DNA of 64,000 nucleotides from Pampus argenteus. Lineage: Eukaryota; Chordata; Actinopteri; Scombriformes; Stromateidae. Of this stretch, positions 55,176 to 63,814 are shown in pieces. The stretch is taken from the NCBI GenBank assembly GCA_036937835.1, contig CM072870.1, forward strand, positions 1-64,000, written 5' to 3'. The notes beneath the pieces are model-generated. The model saw only the letters and a program-made list of their open reading frames with translations. It made no database searches and was not told where the DNA came from. Positions within the stretch are counted from its first letter, which is position 1, and each line of letters opens with the position of its first letter. The position numbers were made by a program, and so were the translations under genes.

Positions 55176-55751
55176 CTAACCCTAACCCTAACCCTAACCT
55201 AACCCTAACCCTAACCCTAACCCTAACCCTAACCCTCTAACCCTCTAACCCTAACCCTAACCCTAACCCTAACCCTAACCCTAACCCTCTAACCCTAACC
55301 CTAACCCTAACCCTAACCCTAACCCTCTAACCCTAACCCTAACCCTAACCCTAACCCTAACCCCCTAACCCTAACCCTAACCCTAACCCTAACCCTAACC
55401 CTAACCCTAACCCCAACCCCAACCCCAACCCTAACCCTAACCCTAACCCTAACCCTAACCCCCCCTAACCCTAACCCCCCCTAACCCTAACCCTAACCCT
55501 AACCCTCTAACCCTAACCCTAACCCTAACCCTAACCCTAACCCTAACCCTCCTAACCCTAACCCTAACCCTAACCCTAACCCTAACCCTAACCCTCTAAC
55601 CCTAACCCTAACCCTAACCCTAACCCTAACCCCTAACCCTAACCCTAACCCTAACCCTAACCCTAACCCTCTAACCCTAACCCTAACCCTAACCCTAACC
55701 CTAACCCTCTAACCCTAACCCTAACCCTAACCCTAACCCTAACCCCTAACC
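55176..55751 (+). repeat. Interstitial telomere-repeat tract 2, degenerate
   Basis: About 575 bp of (CCCTAA)n with many variants: CCCTCTAA octamers, CCTAA pentamers, CCCCTAA, CCCCCCTAA near 55460-55482, and a short run of CCCCAA near 55410-55428. It is longer and more degenerate than tract 1 and joins the 490 array to the 5'-truncated retroelement-like unit at 55752. Confidence 0.97.
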
Positions 55752-57865
55752 CTCTCCCTACACAACCATCCACTAGTTTCAATAACATCCAAAGACACCC
55801 CACTTATGCCTCTACCCTCACCCAACCTCCTGACCCAGAAACCAGAAACACCAGCAAACAATATTTCAAATTGATACAAGCCATCCACCACAAACACATT
55901 ATGGACAAAGCCCTATCAACAGGTACATTTCCACCAGGCATGCTAAGACAAGTTCACAGACTCACAGACTTTATAAAACCATCAACACCCAGCACCGAAA
56001 CACGTAATAAAATACATAATAACACCACAAACTGGATGTTAAACACAATCTCTATCCTGCAAGAACACTATACAACCACTATAGCAAACATTGACAGAAC
56101 TTCATACAACCCCATAGCTCTACAAATAGCCACCGGTTGGGCCCAGAAACGCTATGGCGACAGACTCACTACAGACACAATAACAGCTGTCCAAATATCA
56201 CTACAACCAGTACAAACAACAACCCCAACCCCACAATTAGCCCACCACACACAACGCACAATCTTTGACTTGCCAACCATCCCCGAAGAACATTTTCCTC
56301 CCCTACCTAAATCTGTTGCCCCCAAAACACTATCCCTCTATCTAGGCCCCCGCACAACAATTACAGAGGAAATAAATAATTACCATTCTCCCACACCGGA
56401 CCCGCTCACACAACATTCTACAGGAACCCAAACAACACCCCAGACAAACATTAAGAAACCCAAGCCCAACCCCCTCCCTTCACCTTATCCCCTCTATAAA
56501 AAAACTACCCCTTCCAAAGGGTCTGATACCCCTGCCACTTCCACCCCACTTCCACAAAAAACCCGTAGGGTCACCTGGGGTCCGTTACCAGTTAATACAA
56601 CAGACTCCCAGTCCTCTACTCCCCATACCCCCATCTCCCCTATCCTTCCGATCATCCCCCCAAACAGAAACCCCCTCAAACCTCCCAATTCTAAAATAAC
56701 CACAGCACAGATTCACCTTTCCACTTCTCCACCTCAACATCAAACAGAATTGCAGACCATCACCCTCAGCAGTCACTCTAATGTCTCTGTACATACTGCT
56801 GATACAATATCTCTCTACTCTTCCCAGACAGAAGCCACTACCACCGGAGTGGAACCAATCAAACAACCTTTACCAAAGCCCCCTCAAAAAAGAGAACAGG
56901 CAAAAATGATGAAAGGGACGTCTAAGGTCAACCACGACCTAAACAGAACCCGCTCTGAGCCCTCTCTTTCAACAACCCTAGAAGACACTTTTCCCCATCC
57001 ACCCTCCCCAGACACTAAAACACCAACAATAACCCCCAATCCTGATCAATCCAGGACTTCACCTTCCCCCCGATCTACCTCTTCCCCTAAACCCCCTGAA
57101 CCTACCTCAATTCCCTCATGCCTATCCACTTCTCAAGACCTTCCCCTTTCCCCACCTATACACACCACCCCTAATCCTCAACCACATTTCCTTGATGATT
57201 TTTTTACACAATCATCCCCCAACTCCACACATACCGACACCTCTACCCTCTCCACCTCTCCCATATCAAACACCCAGGAATCAATCAGTCCAACCACAGC
57301 CATTAACACCTCCCTCCCAACAACTTTCAGACCCAACTATCATATCGCACGCCCCACCCGTAAAATAAAAGACTGGCACTTCAAACCCCGGAGAATGATC
57401 CTTATCCTAGGAGACTCCAACATAAGCCGCATCTCTATTCAGACCACCCCCAAAATCCAACTGGAGAGCTACCCCGGAGCTACTGTGTACCACTTCCTCA
57501 AGGTTTTGGAAAAAAACACACCCAACCCCCATGTAAAGCTTATCATCTTCTCAATTGGACACAACAATAAAGATCAAGACCCGAGACAAACCACCATAAA
57601 ACAATTAAAATCCCTCTTCCGCAACGCGAAATCCAAATTCCCTAACGCTCACATTTACTTCCCCATAATAAACTTCTCGCCCAATCTCACCCCTACACAA
57701 AAAAGCAACCTCGCGTTAATCAATAAAACCATGGCCATCCATTTCCCCACACTCTCTGAAATACCGCACGATACATTCATCACAGACAAAGATAACACCC
57801 ACTGGACACCCTCCACAGCGAATCTAATTTTTGAAAACTGGTTAAAACAACTCGATTTATACTAA
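55752..57865 (+). pseudogene. 5'-truncated copy of the SGNH-domain ORF
   Basis: This copy matches the right-hand ORF from 60411 onward. It has lost the first 44 codons, including both early ATGs, because telomere repeats replace everything upstream of 55752. The frame stays open backward into the telomere tract, but no ATG exists there. The first in-frame ATG is 55901, which would give 654 residues with a good Kozak context and an intact C-terminal domain: GDS serine at codon 55901-relative residue 506, and block V DNTH near the end. No internal stop or frameshift is present. It may be untranscribed, or driven by the last satellite TATA box at 55132. I call it a truncated copy, not a proven dead gene, because the catalytic domain is complete. 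Confidence 0.7.
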
Positions 57866-57917
57866 CACCCAACCTTCACCTTCCCCTTCAGAACCCTCGA
57901 TTGGTACCCTTACCTCA

Positions 57918-58171
57918 CCTAAACCCCTAAACCTAACCACTTCCCCTACCCTAACCCTAACCTTCCCTTACCCTAAGCATACCCACACTACCTTCCCAAC
58001 CTACCTTCCCCCGCCATTTATTATTTTTATTTTTTTATTTTTTTATTTTTTTATTTTTATTTTTTTATTTTTATTTTTTTTTTTCCCCCACTCCTAAACC
58101 CTAATCCTAACAACTTCCCCTACCCTAAACCCTAACCCTAACCTTCCCTAACCCTAAACATAACCACACCA
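57918..58171 (+). repeat. Duplicated telomere-motif segment after the ORF
   Basis: Two imperfect copies of one segment, about 57918-57976 and 58089-58171. Each contains ACTTCCCCTACCC, several CCCTAA hexamers, and then ACCTTCC with a repeat of CCCTAA before a CATA-ACCACAC-like end. A T-rich tract separates them. The right copy has them at about 62577-62635 and 62741-62821. They could base-pair with a telomeric G-strand overhang; that role is inference. Confidence 0.6.
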
Positions 58172-58801
58172 CCTTCCCTTCCTATCCCCCCCCCCCCCCC
58201 CCCCTCCCCCACTGGAACCTACATCAATCCTCATTTCTTTCTCAATCCGGCACTACCATCCCTTAGGTACCCTTACACACCTTCCTCCTACCCAAACCTT
58301 TCCCCCCCCCCCACCCCCTCTACACACACAGACATCCTTTATTTATTCCATAACACATTTTTTTTATTATTTTATTTTATATTTATTTTTATTTTATTTA
58401 TTTTATTTTATATTTATTTTTATTTTATTTATTTTATTTTAATTATTTTTTTCCCAAACGCTGACCACTCAACCCACCTCATATTAGCAAACCAGTAGGC
58501 CAGTGCACTTTTAATTTTAATCCAAAACCACTGAACCCCAACCCTAACCCAACCCTAACCCAGCCAGTGCCACTGATTTGCTATCTGACCAAAATATATC
58601 ATAACATTTCACTTCTCCCCTTCTTCACTTTCCATTTACAATACCCTCAATAACAATCCCTTAACTCTCCCCCTCTTACATTTTTATTTAGTTATTTTTC
58701 ATATTTTTTTTATTTTTTTATTTTATTTTATTTTTTATATTTTTATATTTTATTTAATTTTTTATTATATTATATATTTCTTTCATTTATTTGGGTCCCA
58801 A

Positions 58802-58906
58802 CCGGCTGAGCTATACATTCCACTCTTGGGGTGGGGCCCTTTGCCACTGCCGGGTCTTGAACCCAAGTTGTCTGTGGTCGGGCCCTATCCCCAGCCAGCT
58901 GAGCTA
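58802..58906 (-). repeat. tRNA-derived (SINE-like) relic with A and B boxes
   Basis: On the minus strand, A box TAGCTCAGCTGG (58895-58906) is followed after 31 nt by B box GGTTCAAGACC (58853-58863), inside a plausible T-arm. A second A-box copy, TAGCTCAGCCGG, lies at 58802-58813. The acceptor stem does not pair, so this is not a functional tRNA gene but looks like a SINE head or tRNA fossil. The right-hand copy is at 63457-63561. Confidence 0.55.
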
Positions 58907-59136
58907 TAGGATCACACATACCTTCAGTCACACAGTGGATCACCCAACACTACAATAGTTTCATTTAATCAGACTTCCCGCCTTTTTTCCCCCTCCTTTC
59001 TTCTCATACCCACCAATAGCAACATCTCCCTCCAAACACTACCTACAACCATCCAATCACACTTATACACATCGTTTCCCTCCAAAAGTTATCTCACTCC
59101 CCTGATTTTCAACCAATCCATACACAACACATACAC

Positions 59137-59144
59137 TATAAATA
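59137..59144 (+). promoter_or_regulatory. TATA box upstream of the element's hammerhead-like motif
   Basis: TATAAATA lies 23 bp before the start of the hammerhead-like fold. A transcript would begin close to or within that fold. The copy in the right-hand unit is at 63792-63799. Function is inferred from sequence and position. Confidence 0.4.
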
Positions 59145-59159
59145 CAATGAGGAGTCATT

Positions 59160-59214
59160 GTTGAACATCCCCTGAAGAAGCAATACTCGATTGCGAAACG
59201 TCGGGACCTGCAAC
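59160..59214 (+). ncRNA. Hammerhead-ribozyme-like motif, left element copy
   Basis: Outer stem I GTTG (59160-59163) with CAAC (59211-59214); internal loop AACAT against ACCTG; inner stem CCC (59169-59171) with GGG (59203-59205). Core CTGAAGA (59172-59178) fits CUGANGA. One extra A (59179) follows, then stem II GCAAT/ATTGC with loop ACTCG, then GAAAC (59195-59199) and GTC (59200-59202), the expected cleavage triplet. Stem III is 2 bp with no loop, so only a dimeric fold is possible. The extra A matches the one in the satellite motifs. The fold resembles hammerheads of Penelope-like elements. Confidence 0.65.
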
Positions 59215-59429
59215 CAGTGTAAGCCTTGCTCCAAAGAAATGTTCTTTTCGCTTTAATTTGTTTTTTCTTTGAATTTGGCATTTTACTTAAAATGTTCTTA
59301 AGCTAACTTTTAAACAACCACCTTCCTATTTTTAAACCTTTTTCTAGAAACATTTGTATTTGTCTATTTTATTTTGTTTGTTTGGTTTTTTAACCCTTTT
59401 AAACTAAGTTTGCCCATTTTAAATTATTT
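59215..59429 (+). other. T-rich spacer between hammerhead-like motif and first monomer
   Basis: No ORF or RNA gene seen. From about 59300 the sequence is related to 59798-59909 (shared ACTTTTAAACAA and TTTGT-TATTTTGTT motifs), so it belongs to the first of two diverged monomers of about 480-500 bp. Confidence 0.6.
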
Positions 59430-59794
59430 GTGGAGGGCTCTGCCAGCCCATTACGGGCCAAACAGATCCTTTCCCCCTGCTTTTACCATTTCTTGAGGTT
59501 TTTTTGCACAAGATAAAGATCCTGCAAGCAGTTACAAGAACTGCCAGAAACTACAACCTACAGGACTTCCATCCAACTACCCCACAAACTGTGCTCTACA
59601 CCACTTCCTAAACAAGGAAGATTCATCTCCTGACAACCACCATAACCTGCAAACCAGCTTGGCCTTTCACCTGCTCCTTGGCCCTTCACCTGCTCCGTGG
59701 CCTAGTGGAGTAAACGATTGGACTTGCACGCAGACTACCAGGGTTCGATTCCCCATCTGGACACAGACATTACTCAGAGGTAAGAGCCCTCCAC
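59430..59794 (+). repeat. Upstream monomer A, bounded by 12-bp inverted repeats
   Basis: Starts with GTGGAGGGCTCT (59430-59441) and ends with its exact reverse complement AGAGCCCTCCAC (59783-59794). It contains a tRNA-like promoter pair, a direct repeat of CTTTCACCTGCTCC-type sequence (about 59664-59700), and an AGGTAAGA splice-donor-like motif at the right end. It is clearly related to monomer B, 480 bp downstream. Confidence 0.75.
59698..59752 (+). promoter_or_regulatory. tRNA-like internal Pol III promoter (A and B boxes) in monomer A
   Basis: A box TGGCCTAGTGG (59698-59708) and perfect B box GGTTCGATTCC (59742-59752), 33 nt apart, as in tRNA genes. The D-arm region resembles tRNA-Ser. 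In monomer B the A box is lost and the B box has one change (AGTTCGATTCC, about 60201-60211), so only monomer A looks potentially active. Confidence 0.5.
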
Positions 59795-59886
59795 GCTAAC
59801 ATAACTTTTAAACAATCACGTCCCACTGCTGGATTAGTTTGCATTTTTGTTTATTTTGTTGTTTTGTGCTTTTAACATTTTTTCGA

Positions 59887-59892
59887 AATAAA
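59887..59892 (+). terminator. AATAAA poly(A) signal between monomers A and B
   Basis: AATAAA in a T-rich context 18 bp before monomer B. It could end a transcript of the upstream (left) unit. The T-rich region offers chance matches, so this is weak. Confidence 0.3.
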
Positions 59893-59909
59893 GTTTATTT
59901 TAATTAATT

Positions 59910-60273
59910 GTGGAGGGCTCTCCCAACCCACTCCGGGCCAAAAAGCCCCTTTCCCCTGCTTTTACCAGTTCTCTGAGTTTTTTGTCCAAGGAAAAGATCC
60001 TTTCACCTTGCTAGAAACCACAACCAAGAGGACATCCACTCAACAACCCTGCAATAACTGTGGCCTACACCACCTCCTCAATAAAGACTACTCATCGCCT
60101 GACAACCACACAAAACCACCACAACCTGCAAACCTGCTTGGCCCTTCACCTGCTCCTTGGCTCAACAACATAAAAGTTGGACCTGCATGCAGTCGGCCAG
60201 AGTTCGATTCCTTCTTCAGGATACAGACACTACCCATCCAAAGAAGAAAATCTCAAAGGTAAGAGCCCTCCAC
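59910..60273 (+). repeat. Upstream monomer B, bounded by 12-bp inverted repeats, just before the ORF
   Basis: GTGGAGGGCTCT (59910-59921) and AGAGCCCTCCAC (60262-60273) bracket 364 bp related to monomer A. The ORF's first ATG is at 60278, so this monomer forms the 5' leader. An AGGTAAGAG splice-donor-like motif is kept at the right end of both monomers. An open frame of 84 codons (60008-60262) lies inside it; monomer A shows no convincing conserved equivalent, so I do not call it a gene. Confidence 0.75.
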
Positions 60274-60277
60274 ACCA

Positions 60278-62524
60278 ATGCACCCTTTTTTTGGAGCCAG
60301 GGTTACACCTGTGAGCAGGCCTCAAAATGGCTCCTCACCTACACACACACACGCACCTACACGCACCCATATACTCACCTCCAGAGACACCACAATAAGG
60401 CCACTCATGTCTCTCCCTACACAACCATCCACTAGTTTCAATAACATCCAAAGACACCCCACTTATGCCTCTACCCTCACCCAACCTCCTGACCCAGAAA
60501 CCAGAAACACCAGCAAACAATATTTCAAATTGATACAAGCCATCCACCACAAACACATTATGGACAAAGCCCTATCAACAGGTACATTTCCACCAGGCAT
60601 GCTAAGACAAGTTCACAGACTCACAGACTTTATAAAACCATCAACACCCAGCACCGAAACACGTAATAAAATACATAATAACACCACAAACTGGATGTTA
60701 AACACAATCTCTATCCTGCAAGAACACTATACAACCACTATAGCAAACATTGACAGAACTTCATACAACCCCATAGCTCTACAAATAGCCACCGGTTGGG
60801 CCCAGAAACGCTATGGCGACAGACTCACTACAGACACAATAACAGCTGTCCAAATATCACTACAACCAGTACAAACAACAACCCCAACCCCACAATTAGC
60901 CCACCACACACAACGCACAATCTTTGACTTGCCAACCATCCCCGAAGAACATTTTCCTCCCCTACCTAAATCTGTTGCCCCCAAAACACTATCCCTCTAT
61001 CTAGGCCCCCGCACAACAATTACAGAGGAAATAAATAATTACCATTCTCCCACACCGGACCCGCTCACACAACATTCTACAGGAACCCAAACAACACCCC
61101 AGACAAACATTAAGAAACCCAAGCCCAACCCCCTCCCTTCACCTTATCCCCTCTATAAAAAAACTACCCCTTCCAAAGGGTCTGATACCCCTGCCACTTC
61201 CACCCCACTTCCACAAAAAACCCGTAGGGTCACCTGGGGTCCGTTACCAGTTAATACAACAGACTCCCAGTCCTCTACTCCCCATACCCCCATCTCCCCT
61301 ATCCTTCCGATCATCCCCCCAAACAGAAACCCCCTCAAACCTCCCAATTCTAAAATAACCACAGCACAGATTCACCTTTCCACTTCTCCACCTCAACATC
61401 AAACAGAATTGCAGACCATCACCCTCAGCAGTCACTCTAATGTCTCTGTACATACTGCTGATACAATATCTCTCTACTCTTCCCAGACAGAAGCCACTAC
61501 CACCGGAGTGGAACCAATCAAACAACCTTTACCAAAGCCCCCTCAAAAAAGAGAACAGGCAAAAATGATGAAAGGGACGTCTAAGGTCAACCACGACCTA
61601 AACAGAACCCGCTCTGAGCCCTCTCTTTCAACAACCCTAGAAGACACTTTTCCCCATCCACCCTCCCCAGACACTAAAACACCAACAATAACCCCCAATC
61701 CTGATCAATCCAGGACTTCACCTTCCCCCCGATCTACCTCTTCCCCTAAACCCCCTGAACCTACCTCAATTCCCTCATGCCTATCCACTTCTCAAGACCT
61801 TCCCCTTTCCCCACCTATACACACCACCCCTAATCCTCAACCACATTTCCTTGATGATTTTTTTACACAATCATCCCCCAACTCCACACATACCGACACC
61901 TCTACCCTCTCCACCTCTCCCATATCAAACACCCAGGAATCAATCAGTCCAACCACAGCCATTAACACCTCCCTCCCAACAACTTTCAGACCCAACTATC
62001 ATATCGCACGCCCCACCCGTAAAATAAAAGACTGGCACTTCAAACCCCGGAGAATGATCCTTATCCTAGGAGACTCCAACATAAGCCGCATCTCTATTCA
62101 GACCACCCCCAAAATCCAACTGGAGAGCTACCCCGGAGCTACTGTGTACCACTTCCTCAAGGTTTTGGAAAAAAACACACCCAACCCCCATGTAAAGCTT
62201 ATCATCTTCTCAATTGGACACAACAATAAAGATCAAGACCCGAGACAAACCACCATAAAACAATTAAAATCCCTCTTCCGCAACGCGAAATCCAAATTCC
62301 CTAACGCTCACATTTACTTCCCCATAATAAACTTCTCGCCCAATCTCACCCCTACACAAAAAAGCAACCTCGCGTTAATCAATAAAACCATGGCCATCCA
62401 TTTCCCCACACTCTCTGAAATACCGCACGATACATTCATCACAGACAAAGATAACACCCACTGGACACCCTCCACAGCGAATCTAATTTTTGAAAACTGG
62501 TTAAAACAACTCGATTTATACTAA
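60278..62524 (+). CDS. Element-encoded protein with C-terminal SGNH/GDSL hydrolase-like domain
   Basis: 748 residues from ATG 60278, which follows the second upstream monomer by 4 bp; ATG 60407 (residue 44) and ATG 60560 (good Kozak context) are alternatives. Residues about 80-190 look like a folded helical module with a WAQKRYGDRL motif. Residues about 190-560 are very rich in Pro, Ser and Thr and look disordered. Residues about 590-748 carry the SGNH signature: block I GDSN with Ser600, block II Gly620 in SYPGAT, block III GHNN with Asn649, and block V DNTH with Asp725 and His728. All four S-G-N-H residues are present, so hydrolase or esterase activity is possible. SGNH/GDSL domains are known in ORF1 of CR1/L2-type non-LTR elements and in ORFs of telomeric Terminons. 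No zinc knuckle, RRM or reverse transcriptase motif is visible. The substrate is unknown. Confidence 0.8.
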   Translation: MHPFFGARVTPVSRPQNGSSPTHTHAPTRTHILTSRDTTIRPLMSLPTQPSTSFNNIQRHPTYASTLTQPPDPETRNTSKQYFKLIQAIHHKHIMDKALSTGTFPPGMLRQVHRLTDFIKPSTPSTETRNKIHNNTTNWMLNTISILQEHYTTTIANIDRTSYNPIALQIATGWAQKRYGDRLTTDTITAVQISLQPVQTTTPTPQLAHHTQRTIFDLPTIPEEHFPPLPKSVAPKTLSLYLGPRTTITEEINNYHSPTPDPLTQHSTGTQTTPQTNIKKPKPNPLPSPYPLYKKTTPSKGSDTPATSTPLPQKTRRVTWGPLPVNTTDSQSSTPHTPISPILPIIPPNRNPLKPPNSKITTAQIHLSTSPPQHQTELQTITLSSHSNVSVHTADTISLYSSQTEATTTGVEPIKQPLPKPPQKREQAKMMKGTSKVNHDLNRTRSEPSLSTTLEDTFPHPPSPDTKTPTITPNPDQSRTSPSPRSTSSPKPPEPTSIPSCLSTSQDLPLSPPIHTTPNPQPHFLDDFFTQSSPNSTHTDTSTLSTSPISNTQESISPTTAINTSLPTTFRPNYHIARPTRKIKDWHFKPRRMILILGDSNISRISIQTTPKIQLESYPGATVYHFLKVLEKNTPNPHVKLIIFSIGHNNKDQDPRQTTIKQLKSLFRNAKSKFPNAHIYFPIINFSPNLTPTQKSNLALINKTMAIHFPTLSEIPHDTFITDKDNTHWTPSTANLIFENWLKQLDLY

Positions 62525-63814
62525 CACCCAACCTTCACCTTCCCCTTCAGAACCCTCGATTGGTACCCTTACCTCACCTAAACCCCTAAACCTAACCACT
62601 TCCCCTACCCTAACCCTAACCTTCCCTTACCCTAAGCATACCCACACTACCTTCCCAACCTACCTTCCCCCGCCATTTATTATTTTTATTTTTTTATTTT
62701 TTTATTTTTATTTTTTTATTTTTATTTTTTTTTTCCCCCACTCCTAAACCCTAATCCTAACAACTTCCCCTACCCTAAACCCTAACCCTAACCTTCCCTA
62801 ACCCTAAACATAACCACACCACCTTCCCTTCCTATCCCCCACCCCCCCCCCCCCCTCCCCCACTGGAACCTACATCAATCCTCATTTCTTTCTCAATCCG
62901 GCACTACCATCCCTTAGGTACCCTTACACACCTTCCTCCTACCCAAACCTTTCCCCCCCCCCCCACCCCCTCTACACACACAGACATCCTTTATTTATTC
63001 CATAACACATTTTTTTTATTATTTTATTTTATATTTATTTTTATTTTATTTATTTTATTTTATATTTATTTTTATTTTATTTATTTTATTTTAATTATTT
63101 TTTTCCCAAACGCTGACCACTCAACCCACCTCATATTAGCAAACCAGTAGGCCAGTGCACTTTTAATTTTAATCCAAAACCACTGAACCCCAACCCTAAC
63201 CCAACCCTAACCCAGCCAGTGCCACTGATTTGCTATCTGACCAAAATATATCATAACATTTCACTTCTCCCCTTCTTCACTTTCCATTTACAATACCCTC
63301 AATAACAATCCCTTAACTCTCCCCCTCTTACATTTTTATTTAGTTATTTTTCATATTTTTTTTATTTTTTTATTTTATTTTTTTTTTTTTTATATTTTTA
63401 TATTTTATTTAATTTTTTATTATATTATATATTTCTTTCATTTATTTGGGTCCCAACCGGCTGAGCTATACATTCCACTCTTGGGGTGGGGCCCTTTGCC
63501 ACTGCCGGGTCTTGAACCCAAGTTGTCTGTGGTCGGGCCCTATCCCCAGCCAGCTGAGCTATAGGATCACACATACCTTCAGTCACACAGTGGATCACCC
63601 AACACTACAATAGTTTCATTTAATCAGACTTCCCGCCTTTTTTCCCCCTCCTTTCTTCTCATACCCACCAATAGCAACATCTCCCTCCAAACACTACCTA
63701 CAACCATCCAATCACACTTATACACATCGTTTCCCTCCAAAAGTTATCTCACTCCCCTGATTTTCAACCAATCCATACACAACACATACACTATAAATAC
63801 AATGAGGAGTCATT
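62525..63814 (+). other. Non-coding 3' region of the right copy
   Basis: Counterpart of 57866-59159. It carries telomere-like segments (about 62577-62635 and 62741-62821), a T-rich tract shortened by about 8-9 bp, an A interrupting the first poly-C run, a second poly-C run longer by two, the tRNA-like relic (63457-63561) and the TATA box (63792-63799). No ORF worth calling. Confidence 0.7.

Larger units (their letters stand above)
37158..55182 (+). repeat. 490-bp subtelomeric satellite array (36 full units plus partial ends)
   Basis: A diverged relative of the 510-bp unit. Unit starts (GCAGAGTACACA) fall every 490 bp from 37276 to 54916. The array begins at 37158, directly after CCCTAA, with a 118-bp partial unit, and ends at 55182 at the base homologous to the end of the 510 array. 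The unit is a 384-bp core, a 70-bp linker and the 36-bp telomere-like block. The 20-bp length difference from the 510 unit is mostly a deletion just upstream of the hammerhead-like motif, partly offset by small insertions. All copies look identical by eye and give identical translations. A minus-strand frame of 151 codons stays open in every unit, but it starts at GTG and crosses the telomere-like block; I do not treat it as a gene. Confidence 0.97.
57866..59136 (+). other. Long non-coding 3' region of the left copy
   Basis: No convincing ORF. It contains two related telomere-like segments (57918-57976 and 58089-58171), a TTTTTTTA-type tract (about 58018-58084), a long C run (58186-58204), A/T-rich TTTTA tracts (about 58358-58452 and 58680-58790), a short CCCTAA-like segment (58532-58564) and a tRNA-like relic on the minus strand. 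The equivalent right-hand region is about 62525-63791 and differs only at the simple-sequence tracts as far as I can see. Confidence 0.75.

Noticed and set aside
1..55182. CRISPR-like array
   Set aside because: Units of 490-510 bp with no short repeats separated by unique spacers. These are satellites next to eukaryotic telomere repeats.
56494..56866. Minus-strand ORFs inside the SGNH ORF (and at 61153-61525)
   Set aside because: They are antisense shadows of the Pro/Ser/Thr-rich region, with no independent support.
58498..58507. GGCCAGTGCA shared with the satellite sequence before its TATA box
   Set aside because: Ten bases without flanking similarity or a TATA box; chance is a sufficient explanation.
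58840..58915. Functional tRNA gene on the minus strand
   Set aside because: A and B boxes are present, but the acceptor stem does not pair and the anticodon arm is not convincing.
59063..59281. Minus-strand 72-codon ORF over the hammerhead-like motif (also 63718-63936)
   Set aside because: It lies antisense to a structured non-coding segment and has no recognisable domain.
60008..60262. 84-codon ORF in monomer B
   Set aside because: It lies in the promoter-like monomer, overlaps the tRNA-like remnant, and the related monomer A does not preserve an equivalent convincing frame. At most an upstream ORF.
57866..60277. Hidden reverse transcriptase
   Set aside because: I looked for a long frame or the YADD-type RT core in this stretch. 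Only short ORFs and T-rich or telomere-like sequence were found.
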